DNA of 64,000 nucleotides. Origin: Halieaceae bacterium UBA5044. Lineage in GTDB: Bacteria > Pseudomonadota > Gammaproteobacteria > Pseudomonadales > Halieaceae. A program made the position numbers and the translations under genes. The notes beneath the pieces are model-generated. The model did no database searches. It was not told where the DNA came from and saw nothing but the letters and a program-made list of their open reading frames with translations. The DNA lies in the NCBI GenBank assembly GCA_002416125.1, contig DIBU01000011.1:1-64000 (forward strand), given 5' to 3'. Positions 15,211-22,381 of this stretch are shown piece by piece (position 1 is the stretch's first letter; every line of letters starts with the position of its first letter).

Positions 15211-16641
15211 CTACTGGATAATCTTGATCCAGTCCCCGGTGCGCGGCTCACCACTGGGATACAGCCCATTCAGCAGCCGCAGCTGTGCTTCCGCGTCCGG
15301 TAGCCGGATACTGGCGGCGAGGCTGGCCATGGTGGCGCCCCGTGGCACCTGGATATAGCGCACATAGCGCTGTTCACCGGCGTTGCGTTCCTGCGGGTGC
15401 AGCGGGCGGAAGCTCTGGATCATTGCCAGCAGGTCGTCATCCGCAGCTTTGAACTGTTCCGCCTTGCCCTCAAACAGAAACTGCCAGTTGTGATTGATCA
15501 CCGCCAGGCGCCGTGTTTCTCCGCCGCCACTGGCGAGGGCGCTGTACCCCTGCAGACCCGCCTGCTCAAGGTCCAGACCATTGCTGATACCGCCGCTGGC
15601 TGCCGCCTCCAGCGCCTGTTGCGGGGTTTGTTGCGGGTCGGGTTTCTGCAGGGTAATGGTGAGGCTGGCGCTGCCATCTGCGGCGCTGGCGACGATCGCG
15701 CGGCTGCCGCTGCTGACCTGCCAGCCCGGCGGGTAGGCAAAACTGAATGCCAGCTTGTTGTGGTAATAGCGATTGTCTTCACGTTTTATACGTGGGCCCC
15801 AGGGTAGCCCATCAGTGCGCCGCTGAAACTCACCGGGCACGCTGGGGTCCTCAAGCACCTGTCCGGTGTCCAGCTCGCTGGCGGCGCGGATCACGGTTTG
15901 CAGGCGCTGGTCGTTGCGCGGGTGTGTGGCGTACAGCCCGTGGTAGGTGCCGGCGGGCTTGCCGCCCGCCTTGGCGCGCACGCGCTGGTACTGTTCCTGG
16001 TCCTTGAGCACGCCAATCACGTTCAGCAACGCGTCGGGTTCGTAGCCGCTCAGGTACATGTAACGCGCCCCCAGACCGTCCGCCTCCAGCTCGTGCTCCC
16101 GGCCGTAGCCGCGAACCAGCTCGGTGCCGTACATCCCCGCAGAGTCCATGATGTCCCGGCTGCCGGTGAGGACGCCGGCGGTAACTGCCAGCACCTGCGT
16201 GGTGAGTGAACCGGCGCGCTGGCGGGCGGCGTGCCGCGCTGTAACGTGGGCGATCTCATGGCCGAGCACGCCGGCCAGCTCCGCTTCGGAGTCGAGGTAG
16301 GCGAGCAGTCCCCGGTGGATATAGACATAGCCGCCCGGCGTTGCGAAGGCGTTCAGGTCAGGGCTGTCGATGACGGTGAAGGTGAAGGGCAGGTCCGGCC
16401 GGTCACTGTTGGCGACCAGGCGCTGACCCACACGGTTCACGTAGTCCTGCAGTTCCCGGTCATCGTAGATTGCACCCTCTTTCTGGATCTCGGCGTACAT
16501 CTCCTGCCCGATTTTCGCTTCCTTGGATTCACTCATGACCACCACGCTGGCACCACCGGTTGCGGGGTTGCCGGCGCAGCCGGTGAGCGCGGCGAGCAGT
16601 GCAAGGCCCAGCGCGGCGTGACGTATGAGTGCGGTCATCAT
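15211..16641 (-). CDS. M48-family metalloprotease lipoprotein
   Basis: Periplasmic lipoprotein of 476 aa (lipobox LTGC, Cys22). The zinc motif HEIAH is at 128-132 and the third-ligand region ELEADGLGARYM follows about 60 residues later, as in BepA/LoiP-type peptidases. The C-terminal half has a separate domain after about residue 280 and ends in a LysM-like stretch (RGATMASLAASIRLP). Family members degrade or assist misfolded outer-membrane proteins. It is the last gene of the 13-gene operon, 9 bp after the preceding lipoprotein gene, so it may mature or turn over parts of that machine. Confidence 0.88.
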   Translation of the reverse strand: MMTALIRHAALGLALLAALTGCAGNPATGGASVVVMSESKEAKIGQEMYAEIQKEGAIYDDRELQDYVNRVGQRLVANSDRPDLPFTFTVIDSPDLNAFATPGGYVYIHRGLLAYLDSEAELAGVLGHEIAHVTARHAARQRAGSLTTQVLAVTAGVLTGSRDIMDSAGMYGTELVRGYGREHELEADGLGARYMYLSGYEPDALLNVIGVLKDQEQYQRVRAKAGGKPAGTYHGLYATHPRNDQRLQTVIRAASELDTGQVLEDPSVPGEFQRRTDGLPWGPRIKREDNRYYHNKLAFSFAYPPGWQVSSGSRAIVASAADGSASLTITLQKPDPQQTPQQALEAAASGGISNGLDLEQAGLQGYSALASGGGETRRLAVINHNWQFLFEGKAEQFKAADDDLLAMIQSFRPLHPQERNAGEQRYVRYIQVPRGATMASLAASIRLPDAEAQLRLLNGLYPSGEPRTGDWIKIIQ

Positions 16642-16650
16642 GGGCGGCTC

Positions 16651-17313
16651 CTAGGGTGTGTGCGAGAGGAATTCCAGCAGCTGGTCGCCCACGCTGTCGC
16701 AGGCAGTGCCCTGAACCGGAGCGATAATGGGAATCGGCAGCACCACGGCGGGCATATAGGACTGGCCACTGGCCGTGGCGCTGATGCGGCCGACCTCGGC
16801 GCGCTGGGTGAAATCCCAGATAGTGGCTTCGTAGCTGGCGTCGTCCGACCAGGTGCCGAAGCCGAAGCAGCCAGCGCCCCCCGGGCCAATACCGCAGGTC
16901 ATGGAGCCCGCCGAGTCGCCCCGCACCGTGCTGCCGTCAATCCAGATCATGTAACGCGTTTGCAGGGCCGCAAACTTTTCGGCCACATCGCGGTGCTCGA
17001 AGAGCTTTTCCAGATCGGTGGGGCGCAGGGGCGCGGTGCGCGGTTCGAACCACGGGTAGAGGGCGTTCAGAAACTCCAGTTCATCAATGACGCGAATCGA
17101 GGGGTCGCGTGCTTCGATATGCCCGCCGACACAGCGGATAAAGCCCGGCTCGGTCTCGTAGTCGCTGGCGTGGCGGCGACCGAGAATCACCACCGAGGCG
17201 TCACCGATACCCGCTGTCGGTGAATTGAATACCATCTGGTCCACGGTGGCGTTCACGCAGCCGGTCAACCAGGGCAGCAACACGGCACTCAGCAGCAGGA
17301 GACGCAGGGTCAC
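16651..17313 (-). CDS. Lipoprotein of unknown function (operon gene 12)
   Basis: A 220-aa lipoprotein with a clear signal and lipobox (LTGC, Cys19). No family was recognised. The mature part has SVVILGRRHASDY near the start, several paired cysteines and a Gly-rich stretch (CGIGPGGAGCFGFGTW). Strand-rich patterning suggests a compact beta domain. Its ATG overlaps the preceding gene's stop in ATGA, and it precedes the M48 protease gene by 9 bp, so a role in the same envelope complex is inferred. Confidence 0.72.
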   Translation of the reverse strand: MTLRLLLLSAVLLPWLTGCVNATVDQMVFNSPTAGIGDASVVILGRRHASDYETEPGFIRCVGGHIEARDPSIRVIDELEFLNALYPWFEPRTAPLRPTDLEKLFEHRDVAEKFAALQTRYMIWIDGSTVRGDSAGSMTCGIGPGGAGCFGFGTWSDDASYEATIWDFTQRAEVGRISATASGQSYMPAVVLPIPIIAPVQGTACDSVGDQLLEFLSHTP

Positions 17314-17966
17314 GGTGTCACCTGCGTCTGGCCGCCGGCGCGGGGCAGGCTGTTGAGCCAGGCCTCGACCTGCGGCACGCGGGTAAAGGTGGTGGCGAAA
17401 TGCGCACCCGCATCGCGCAGGGCGACGATGGCGGCCAGGCGTACGGCACCTTCATCGCTCTGCATGAACGCGGTGGGGGTTTTGCCATAGGCCGGCATCG
17501 TCCACTCCGCAATGGGTTCTCCCCCCAGGGTGACCAGTTGGAAGCGGTAGCGCATCCAGATCTCGTAGACCTTGACGTTGGTGTGCGCCGGGATGGCGTA
17601 TTGCAATTCATCGACCGTAGGCAGCAGGACGGCATCCACCAGCGGATTCATCTGCCCCGGCCCGGGTTTGCCGTTCATGAATACAACGTCGCGGAACATG
17701 CCCCGGAGCAGGGTGTGCCACAGCTCCACCTGTGCCTGGCCCGTATTCACCAGCCAGCTGGATTCTGCCCGACCGCTGGCTTCATCGAAGAACTCGTGAT
17801 TGGCGAAGTCGTCGTCGTACCAGATGCCCAGCGTCAATGGCAGCGGGTTCATCACCGGGTCGGGAAACTCGCTCTCGACAACCACCTGCTTGGTGCCGCA
17901 GCCCGCGAGCAGGCAGACGAGCGCCAGTGCCGCGAGCCAGTGGCCGCGCTCAGGGGCGGTAGTCAT
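17310..17966 (-). CDS. Lipoprotein of unknown function (operon gene 11)
   Basis: A 218-aa lipoprotein with lipobox LLAGC at about Cys23. No family was recognised. The mature part begins GTKQVVVESEFPDP and contains LGIWYDDDFANHEF, a pattern also reminiscent of stress-envelope lipoproteins. The ATG at 17966 lies inside the end of the VWA gene (17-bp overlap), which shows tight coupling. An earlier in-frame start at 17990 would overlap more and add only eight residues. Confidence 0.72.
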   Translation of the reverse strand: MTTAPERGHWLAALALVCLLAGCGTKQVVVESEFPDPVMNPLPLTLGIWYDDDFANHEFFDEASGRAESSWLVNTGQAQVELWHTLLRGMFRDVVFMNGKPGPGQMNPLVDAVLLPTVDELQYAIPAHTNVKVYEIWMRYRFQLVTLGGEPIAEWTMPAYGKTPTAFMQSDEGAVRLAAIVALRDAGAHFATTFTRVPQVEAWLNSLPRAGGQTQVTP

Positions 17967-18945
17967 TGAGCCCGACAAAGGTGCCTCCATTGCGATAGGT
18001 CATTTCTCTCATCAGCGCCGCGAAGCGGTGTGCAGTGTTCTGCTGGGCGGGTGCCTGTGAATAGAGTACGGGAAAACCCACGGCATGGATGCGTATCAGG
18101 CGCTGGTCACCACTGTCGCGGTTGAGCCGGTCAACGGTGGTGAGCACCTGGCTGATCGAGTTGCCGGTGAAGTCGTCGCCGAACACGTAGATGCTAATGC
18201 GTTTCTTGCCGTCGTAAAAGCTGCGGATGGCCTGGGTGATACCCTCCACCGGGCTCGAGTTGCTGAACACGTTCCAGTTGCGCAGATTCTGGATGATCGC
18301 CGTGCGCCGCGCGGCGGTATCCGGTATCCACTGGCCGCGATAGCGGCTGAACATGTAGTCACCCATATCGTTCATGACCTGGATACCCTTCACCTCCGGG
18401 TAGATGCTCAGCACCGATTCGACCTCTCTCAGCACCCGCTCCCAGGCGTAATAGAACATGGAGCCGGACGTGTCGATAACAAAGATGATGTACTCGCTGT
18501 CGACCGGTATGCCGCCAATGTAATTGTTTTTTGCCTGCGACTGCTGGGCCTGCAGGCGCTTCTGTTCCTCGGTGAGGGACTGGCGTGCAATGGCCAGCTG
18601 CTCGGCGATCACGTCACTGGTGCTGGCGTTGACCTGCAGGCTGTCGTGGCGGGAGCGCGTGCTGGCCAGTTGTGCCTGGAGAATGGCGATGCGCTCGCGG
18701 TAGGCCGACAGCTGTTCCTGGCGCGCGTTCAGGTCGCGGTTGAGGATGCGCGTTTCGCCCCGTATCTCGAAGACTTGCTCCTGCAGCTCGGCAACCTTGC
18801 CCTGCAGGTTGACGGTGGATGCTTCGATGATTTGCGGCTGCACCGTTTTGGTAATCATCAACAACAGGATCACGGCGCCAAAGCCACAGCAGATGACGTC
18901 GAGAAACGACAGCGAGAATTCTTCGGTAGTGCGTCGCTTGCGCAT
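17950..18945 (-). CDS. ExbD/TolR-like membrane anchor fused to VWA domain (second copy)
   Basis: A 331-aa single-pass protein. A basic N-terminus (MRKRRTTEEF) precedes a transmembrane helix at about 11-32 beginning SFLDVICCGFGAV. Asp16 in F-L-D-V lines up with the ion-carrying Asp of ExbD (PFIDV, D25) and TolR. A coiled coil at about 44-136 and a periplasmic VWA domain (IDTSGS at 157-162, later VFGDDF) follow. Topology is N-in, C-periplasmic as in ExbD/MotB. It sits 8 bp after its paralogue and near the ExbB-like gene. The ion-channel role is inferred from the Asp alignment and context. Confidence 0.8.
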   Translation of the reverse strand: MRKRRTTEEFSLSFLDVICCGFGAVILLLMITKTVQPQIIEASTVNLQGKVAELQEQVFEIRGETRILNRDLNARQEQLSAYRERIAILQAQLASTRSRHDSLQVNASTSDVIAEQLAIARQSLTEEQKRLQAQQSQAKNNYIGGIPVDSEYIIFVIDTSGSMFYYAWERVLREVESVLSIYPEVKGIQVMNDMGDYMFSRYRGQWIPDTAARRTAIIQNLRNWNVFSNSSPVEGITQAIRSFYDGKKRISIYVFGDDFTGNSISQVLTTVDRLNRDSGDQRLIRIHAVGFPVLYSQAPAQQNTAHRFAALMREMTYRNGGTFVGLNDYRP

Positions 18946-18953
18946 GTCGACTC

Positions 18954-20042
18954 CTAGGGCCAGTCCCGCGAGGGTGTCATGAAGCTGCCACGGGTCGCCT
19001 GGGCGAGTTGCCAGAACGCCGAGGCCGCCATCGGGTCCCCCTCCATCGGCGCAAGAATGATATTCACCGGCACGTTCCGTGGCAGCCGCCGCAGCGCCTG
19101 CTGGTAGAGGTCCAGGCGCTGTTTACCGCTGACGGTGCTGCCACGCGGCGCCGTGGTGCCCTGGGTCGGCAGGCCGTCCGTAATCAGGAATATGTTGTCG
19201 GCTGCCGGGCTCAACCGCCCCAGGGCGATGAAGGCATTTTCCAGGCTGGTGCCGCCGCTGGGCAGGATGCTGCGCAGGGCGCGTGTGGCGGATTCCAGCT
19301 GCGGCTGATTGGCAACCTCCAGCCACTTGCCGGCGGTTTCAGGCAGCGCAAAGCCGGCCTCGGTATTGAAGGTTATGATCTGGTAGCTGCTGCCGACCGG
19401 CAGCTGCGCCGTCAGCCAGTCAACCGTGCTCAGTGCACGACTCCACTTCTCCGCGCCGCGCTGTACGTCGGCACCCATATTGCGCAGGCGGATAATATTG
19501 ACCAGGCGATCAGCCAGCATGCTGGATGAAATATCCAGCAGGATCACGATATGCCGCCCGCCCAGATTGAGCCCGGTCAGGTACTGGCGGTTGCCGTCGC
19601 CGGTGAACGTGCGGGCGCTGTTGCCGCTGGTGTCCTCGGTGGATTCCCGCAGGCGCTTCACTTCGGCCTCCAGCGCCTGAATCTGGGATTTGAGCCGCTC
19701 CAGGTCGGGGCTGCTGCTGGTGGCATCGCGCAGGCCCGCGATCAGCGCTTCATACTCGTCGATCTCCTCGGTCACCCGTGTGGCCCTGCCCTGGGCCTCC
19801 ACCATCTGCTGGTCGATGTCACTCAGGGCGTTGCGCAGTTTCACCAGGCCGGCCTCGCCGTTGGCGATATCCTCCTCCAGCAGGTTGACCTCCGAGAGCA
19901 GGTCGCGGTTCAGCTCGCGCGATTGCACTTCTATGGAGTGGTCAATGATCAGAAAAACCAGCACGACCGCGCCGAAGCCGCAGGACATGATGTCCAGAAA
20001 GCTCAGGTTGAAGGTGGTAAAGCCGCGTTTGCGCCTTGCCAT
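18954..20042 (-). CDS. ExbD/TolR-like membrane anchor fused to VWA domain (first copy)
   Basis: A 362-aa single-pass protein. The basic N-terminus MARRKRGF is followed by a transmembrane helix at about 12-33 starting SFLDIMSCGFGAVV, with Asp17 in the ExbD/TolR FIDV-equivalent position. A long coiled coil runs from about 40 to 135. The VWA domain has a full MIDAS set: DISSS at 170-174, Thr265 in GGTSLE and Asp289 in ITDG. The paralogue downstream has the same plan, so they may form a heteromeric pair with the ExbB-like protein. Start 12 bp after the actin-like gene. Confidence 0.82.
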   Translation of the reverse strand: MARRKRGFTTFNLSFLDIMSCGFGAVVLVFLIIDHSIEVQSRELNRDLLSEVNLLEEDIANGEAGLVKLRNALSDIDQQMVEAQGRATRVTEEIDEYEALIAGLRDATSSSPDLERLKSQIQALEAEVKRLRESTEDTSGNSARTFTGDGNRQYLTGLNLGGRHIVILLDISSSMLADRLVNIIRLRNMGADVQRGAEKWSRALSTVDWLTAQLPVGSSYQIITFNTEAGFALPETAGKWLEVANQPQLESATRALRSILPSGGTSLENAFIALGRLSPAADNIFLITDGLPTQGTTAPRGSTVSGKQRLDLYQQALRRLPRNVPVNIILAPMEGDPMAASAFWQLAQATRGSFMTPSRDWP

Positions 20043-20054
20043 GCTGAGCCTCGC

Positions 20055-21311
20055 CTAGTCGCTGACCCGGATCAGCAGGGCCTCGGTGCCGTCCGCCAGC
20101 AGCAGGCGATCCCCGTTCGCAACGCGGTCACCGTCGTGACAGGGGGCATTGTTGACCGTCAATTCCCCCGCATCCGGTCCTGCGTGCAGCCGCCAGCCAC
20201 CAGCGGTATCCGCCACCAGGGACCAGCCTGCGCCCAGTGAGGTGCCATCAATCCGCAGTGCGCGCGCCTCCCCATGCCTCAGCAGGTGGGTTGCGCGGGG
20301 CGGCGGCTTCGGCGCCGCCGGCTCTGGCGCAGTGTCGTCCGCTGCTCCCGCCATGGCGGGCAGGCGCTCGACAAAGACCAGGGCTTCGGCGCGCTGCAGC
20401 AGGCGCGGCTCGTGCAGGGCCAGTGCACGCTGCATATCGCCGGCCTGCAACACGGTCGCCGTCAGGCGTGACTGCAACTCGGGCAGGAGGGCAGCCACAG
20501 GGTCCAGCAACAGTGTCGGTGGGTGTTCGCGGGGCAGGTTGCCGCTGACCGCGTCGAGCAGGGTGCGGCTGGCCGCCTGCAGGTCGTTGCGCGTCAGTCG
20601 CGCGTGGTAGCCGTTCACGCTCAGGCTGGTCTCAGAGGCGTCGCGCAGGCTGCGCAGGGTGTCGGGCAGGGTATTGTAAAGCTGCTGCTCGGTTTCCGCT
20701 CGGCGGCGGGGGTCGAACCGGGTCTGGCGAATGAATGCGCTGGCCGCTGCCTCTACCACCCGCTCCTGCAGGGCCAGCAGCCCACAGCCGGGCAGTGGCG
20801 TTACCTTGTGCAGGATGACCTCCGCCCCATCGCGGCGCACCTCGCTGAGCAGGGCCTGATGCAACTGGATTTCCAGGTGGAACAGCGCGGCCTCCGGAAG
20901 ATGAAGACTGGCCAGGGCGACACTGCGGTTGACCAGGCCTACCGCCGCGAACGGGCACTGCTGGATAATCCCCAGAAGCAGCGCGACCTGTTCCTTGCGC
21001 ATGCTGCCAGGCGCGGCCAGCAACAGCTCCTCCGGTGCACCGGCCTCCCGGTGCAGCGCCTGCAGGTGGGCGTGGACCAGGTCCGCGGTGTGCCTGGCCG
21101 GGCCCAGCGCAGGCTGCAGTGCGTCGGTATTGAGTTGCCACCAGTAGCGCGTGGAGATGTCACGCGGCCGCAGCCGTGCCGCCGCGCGCGCATCCTGCCC
21201 GAACCGGTACTGCCCGGCGTCCAGCAGCGCATAGCCGGGGCTGCTCAGATGCAGGTCACCGTGCCAGATCTGCAGGTTGCTGTCGTGGATGTCGAGCCAG
21301 GCGACCGCCAT
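20055..21311 (-). CDS. Degenerate actin/Hsp70-like protein with FHA-like tail
   Basis: A cytoplasmic-looking 418-aa protein without signal or membrane segment. The N-terminus (AWLDIHDSNLQIWHG) resembles the phosphate-1 strand-turn of actin/Hsp70 folds. Residues about 95-135 (LLLAAPGSMRKEQVALLL and GLVNRSVALA) mimic the Hsp70 region before the second phosphate loop. The expected DxG motifs are changed (DIH, LEI), so ATP hydrolysis is doubtful. The last 75 residues (LRIDGTSLGAGWSL to the end) look FHA-like. It lies 1 bp after the ExbB-like gene. Fold assignment is inference from pattern only. Confidence 0.6.
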   Translation of the reverse strand: MAVAWLDIHDSNLQIWHGDLHLSSPGYALLDAGQYRFGQDARAAARLRPRDISTRYWWQLNTDALQPALGPARHTADLVHAHLQALHREAGAPEELLLAAPGSMRKEQVALLLGIIQQCPFAAVGLVNRSVALASLHLPEAALFHLEIQLHQALLSEVRRDGAEVILHKVTPLPGCGLLALQERVVEAAASAFIRQTRFDPRRRAETEQQLYNTLPDTLRSLRDASETSLSVNGYHARLTRNDLQAASRTLLDAVSGNLPREHPPTLLLDPVAALLPELQSRLTATVLQAGDMQRALALHEPRLLQRAEALVFVERLPAMAGAADDTAPEPAAPKPPPRATHLLRHGEARALRIDGTSLGAGWSLVADTAGGWRLHAGPDAGELTVNNAPCHDGDRVANGDRLLLADGTEALLIRVSD

Positions 21312-21312
21312 G

Positions 21313-22110
21313 TCAGTGAGCCACCAGATGGCGCAGCAGTCGCTTGTCGGCGTAGCGCTGGCAGTCCAGCACCAGTTTCTCTTGCGACTGTTGCAGCTGG
21401 TGCAGGCAGAACATGATGATGATGCTCAGCACCAGCGCGACGAACGTGCTGTTGAAGGCGACGCCGAGGCTCACGGTGACACCGGAAATGTCGCCCTCGA
21501 CGGCCTTGTAGGCCTGCGCGAGCGCATCGCCGATGCCGCGCACTGTCCCGATGAAGCCGATGGAGGGAATTGCCCAGGCGATATAGCGCACCATCGACAG
21601 TTCCGAGTCGAGCCGATCGGATTCCACTTCGCACTCCTCCTTGATGGTGTTGGACACCGCCTGGATGCTGCCCGTGGTGGCGAAACGCTGTAGTGCGCTC
21701 AATAACGTGCGCGGCAGCAGATAGTCCTGCTCCGCGGCGGGCAGCGCCTCCAGTGAACGGCTGTACTCGCGCGCATCCTCCGGCAGCAGGGTGGTGCCAT
21801 CGGGGATGTCGAGCAATGCGCGTTCCAGCAGCGCCTGTTCGCGCAGGGTACTGCGGCCCTTGTAGGCCATGATGGCCAGGGCCCACAACAGCAGGATGAA
21901 GCAGGCCTCCTGCTCGAAGTCCCGTATGACAACCGCCAGGCTGCGCTCTGGCACGATGTCCTCACCGGCGGCCTGCAGCGCCATCTGCTCCTGCAGCTGT
22001 GCGTCCGCGCTGGGCCGGATCACGCCGACGTACAGCCCGTGCACAACGATGATGGCAATCAGCAGCGCGAACAGCTGGAAGGTGAATTCCGGGGATAACT
22101 TGATTTTCAT
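21313..22110 (-). CDS. MotA/TolQ/ExbB-family proton-channel-like protein
   Basis: Inner-membrane protein of 265 aa with four predicted helices (about 10-31, 68-83, 172-195 and 210-236) and a large cytoplasmic loop between helices 2 and 3. The signature SIGFIGTVRGI ends helix 3. Thr189 there and Thr222 in FNSTFVAL of helix 4 are 33 residues apart, the same spacing as the channel threonines of ExbB and TolQ. It likely forms a pentamer-type ion channel with the two VWA-ExbD-like proteins. Nine bp follow the small exported-protein gene. Confidence 0.85.
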   Translation of the reverse strand: MKIKLSPEFTFQLFALLIAIIVVHGLYVGVIRPSADAQLQEQMALQAAGEDIVPERSLAVVIRDFEQEACFILLLWALAIMAYKGRSTLREQALLERALLDIPDGTTLLPEDAREYSRSLEALPAAEQDYLLPRTLLSALQRFATTGSIQAVSNTIKEECEVESDRLDSELSMVRYIAWAIPSIGFIGTVRGIGDALAQAYKAVEGDISGVTVSLGVAFNSTFVALVLSIIIMFCLHQLQQSQEKLVLDCQRYADKRLLRHLVAH

Positions 22111-22119
22111 GGTGGTGTC

Positions 22120-22374
22120 CTAGATATCCACGGGGAATGAGACGGAGAGATCTTCCGAGATCTGTTCGGAGGCTTCGTACTCCAGCGGCGATCCCGGGGG
22201 GGGTGCTGCGCCTGCGCTGCCTGTCGCTGCGGGTTCCGGGGGCTGCGGTGGCGTCGCTTCGCTGGCTTGCGCACCGGCGTCGTCCGCTGTGTCCTGGCCC
22301 GCGGCCGGGTGCGTGGTGGCCCAGCCAACCAGCAGCAGACAGGTCAGCAATGTAGTGCGTGTTCCGCTCAGCAT
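22120..22374 (-). CDS. Small exported Pro/Ala-rich protein
   Basis: An 84-aa protein with a signal peptide (RTTLLTCLLLVGWATTHPAAGQ). The mature chain is a disordered Ala/Pro/Glu linker ending in an acidic tail (ISEDLSVSFPVDI). No family was recognised. The start at 22374 follows a GGAG; an in-frame start at 22392 overlaps the preceding gene. Placed directly before the ExbB-like gene, it may be a periplasmic subunit or tether. Confidence 0.6.
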   Translation of the reverse strand: MLSGTRTTLLTCLLLVGWATTHPAAGQDTADDAGAQASEATPPQPPEPAATGSAGAAPPPGSPLEYEASEQISEDLSVSFPVDI

Positions 22375-22381
22375 GGTCGGC

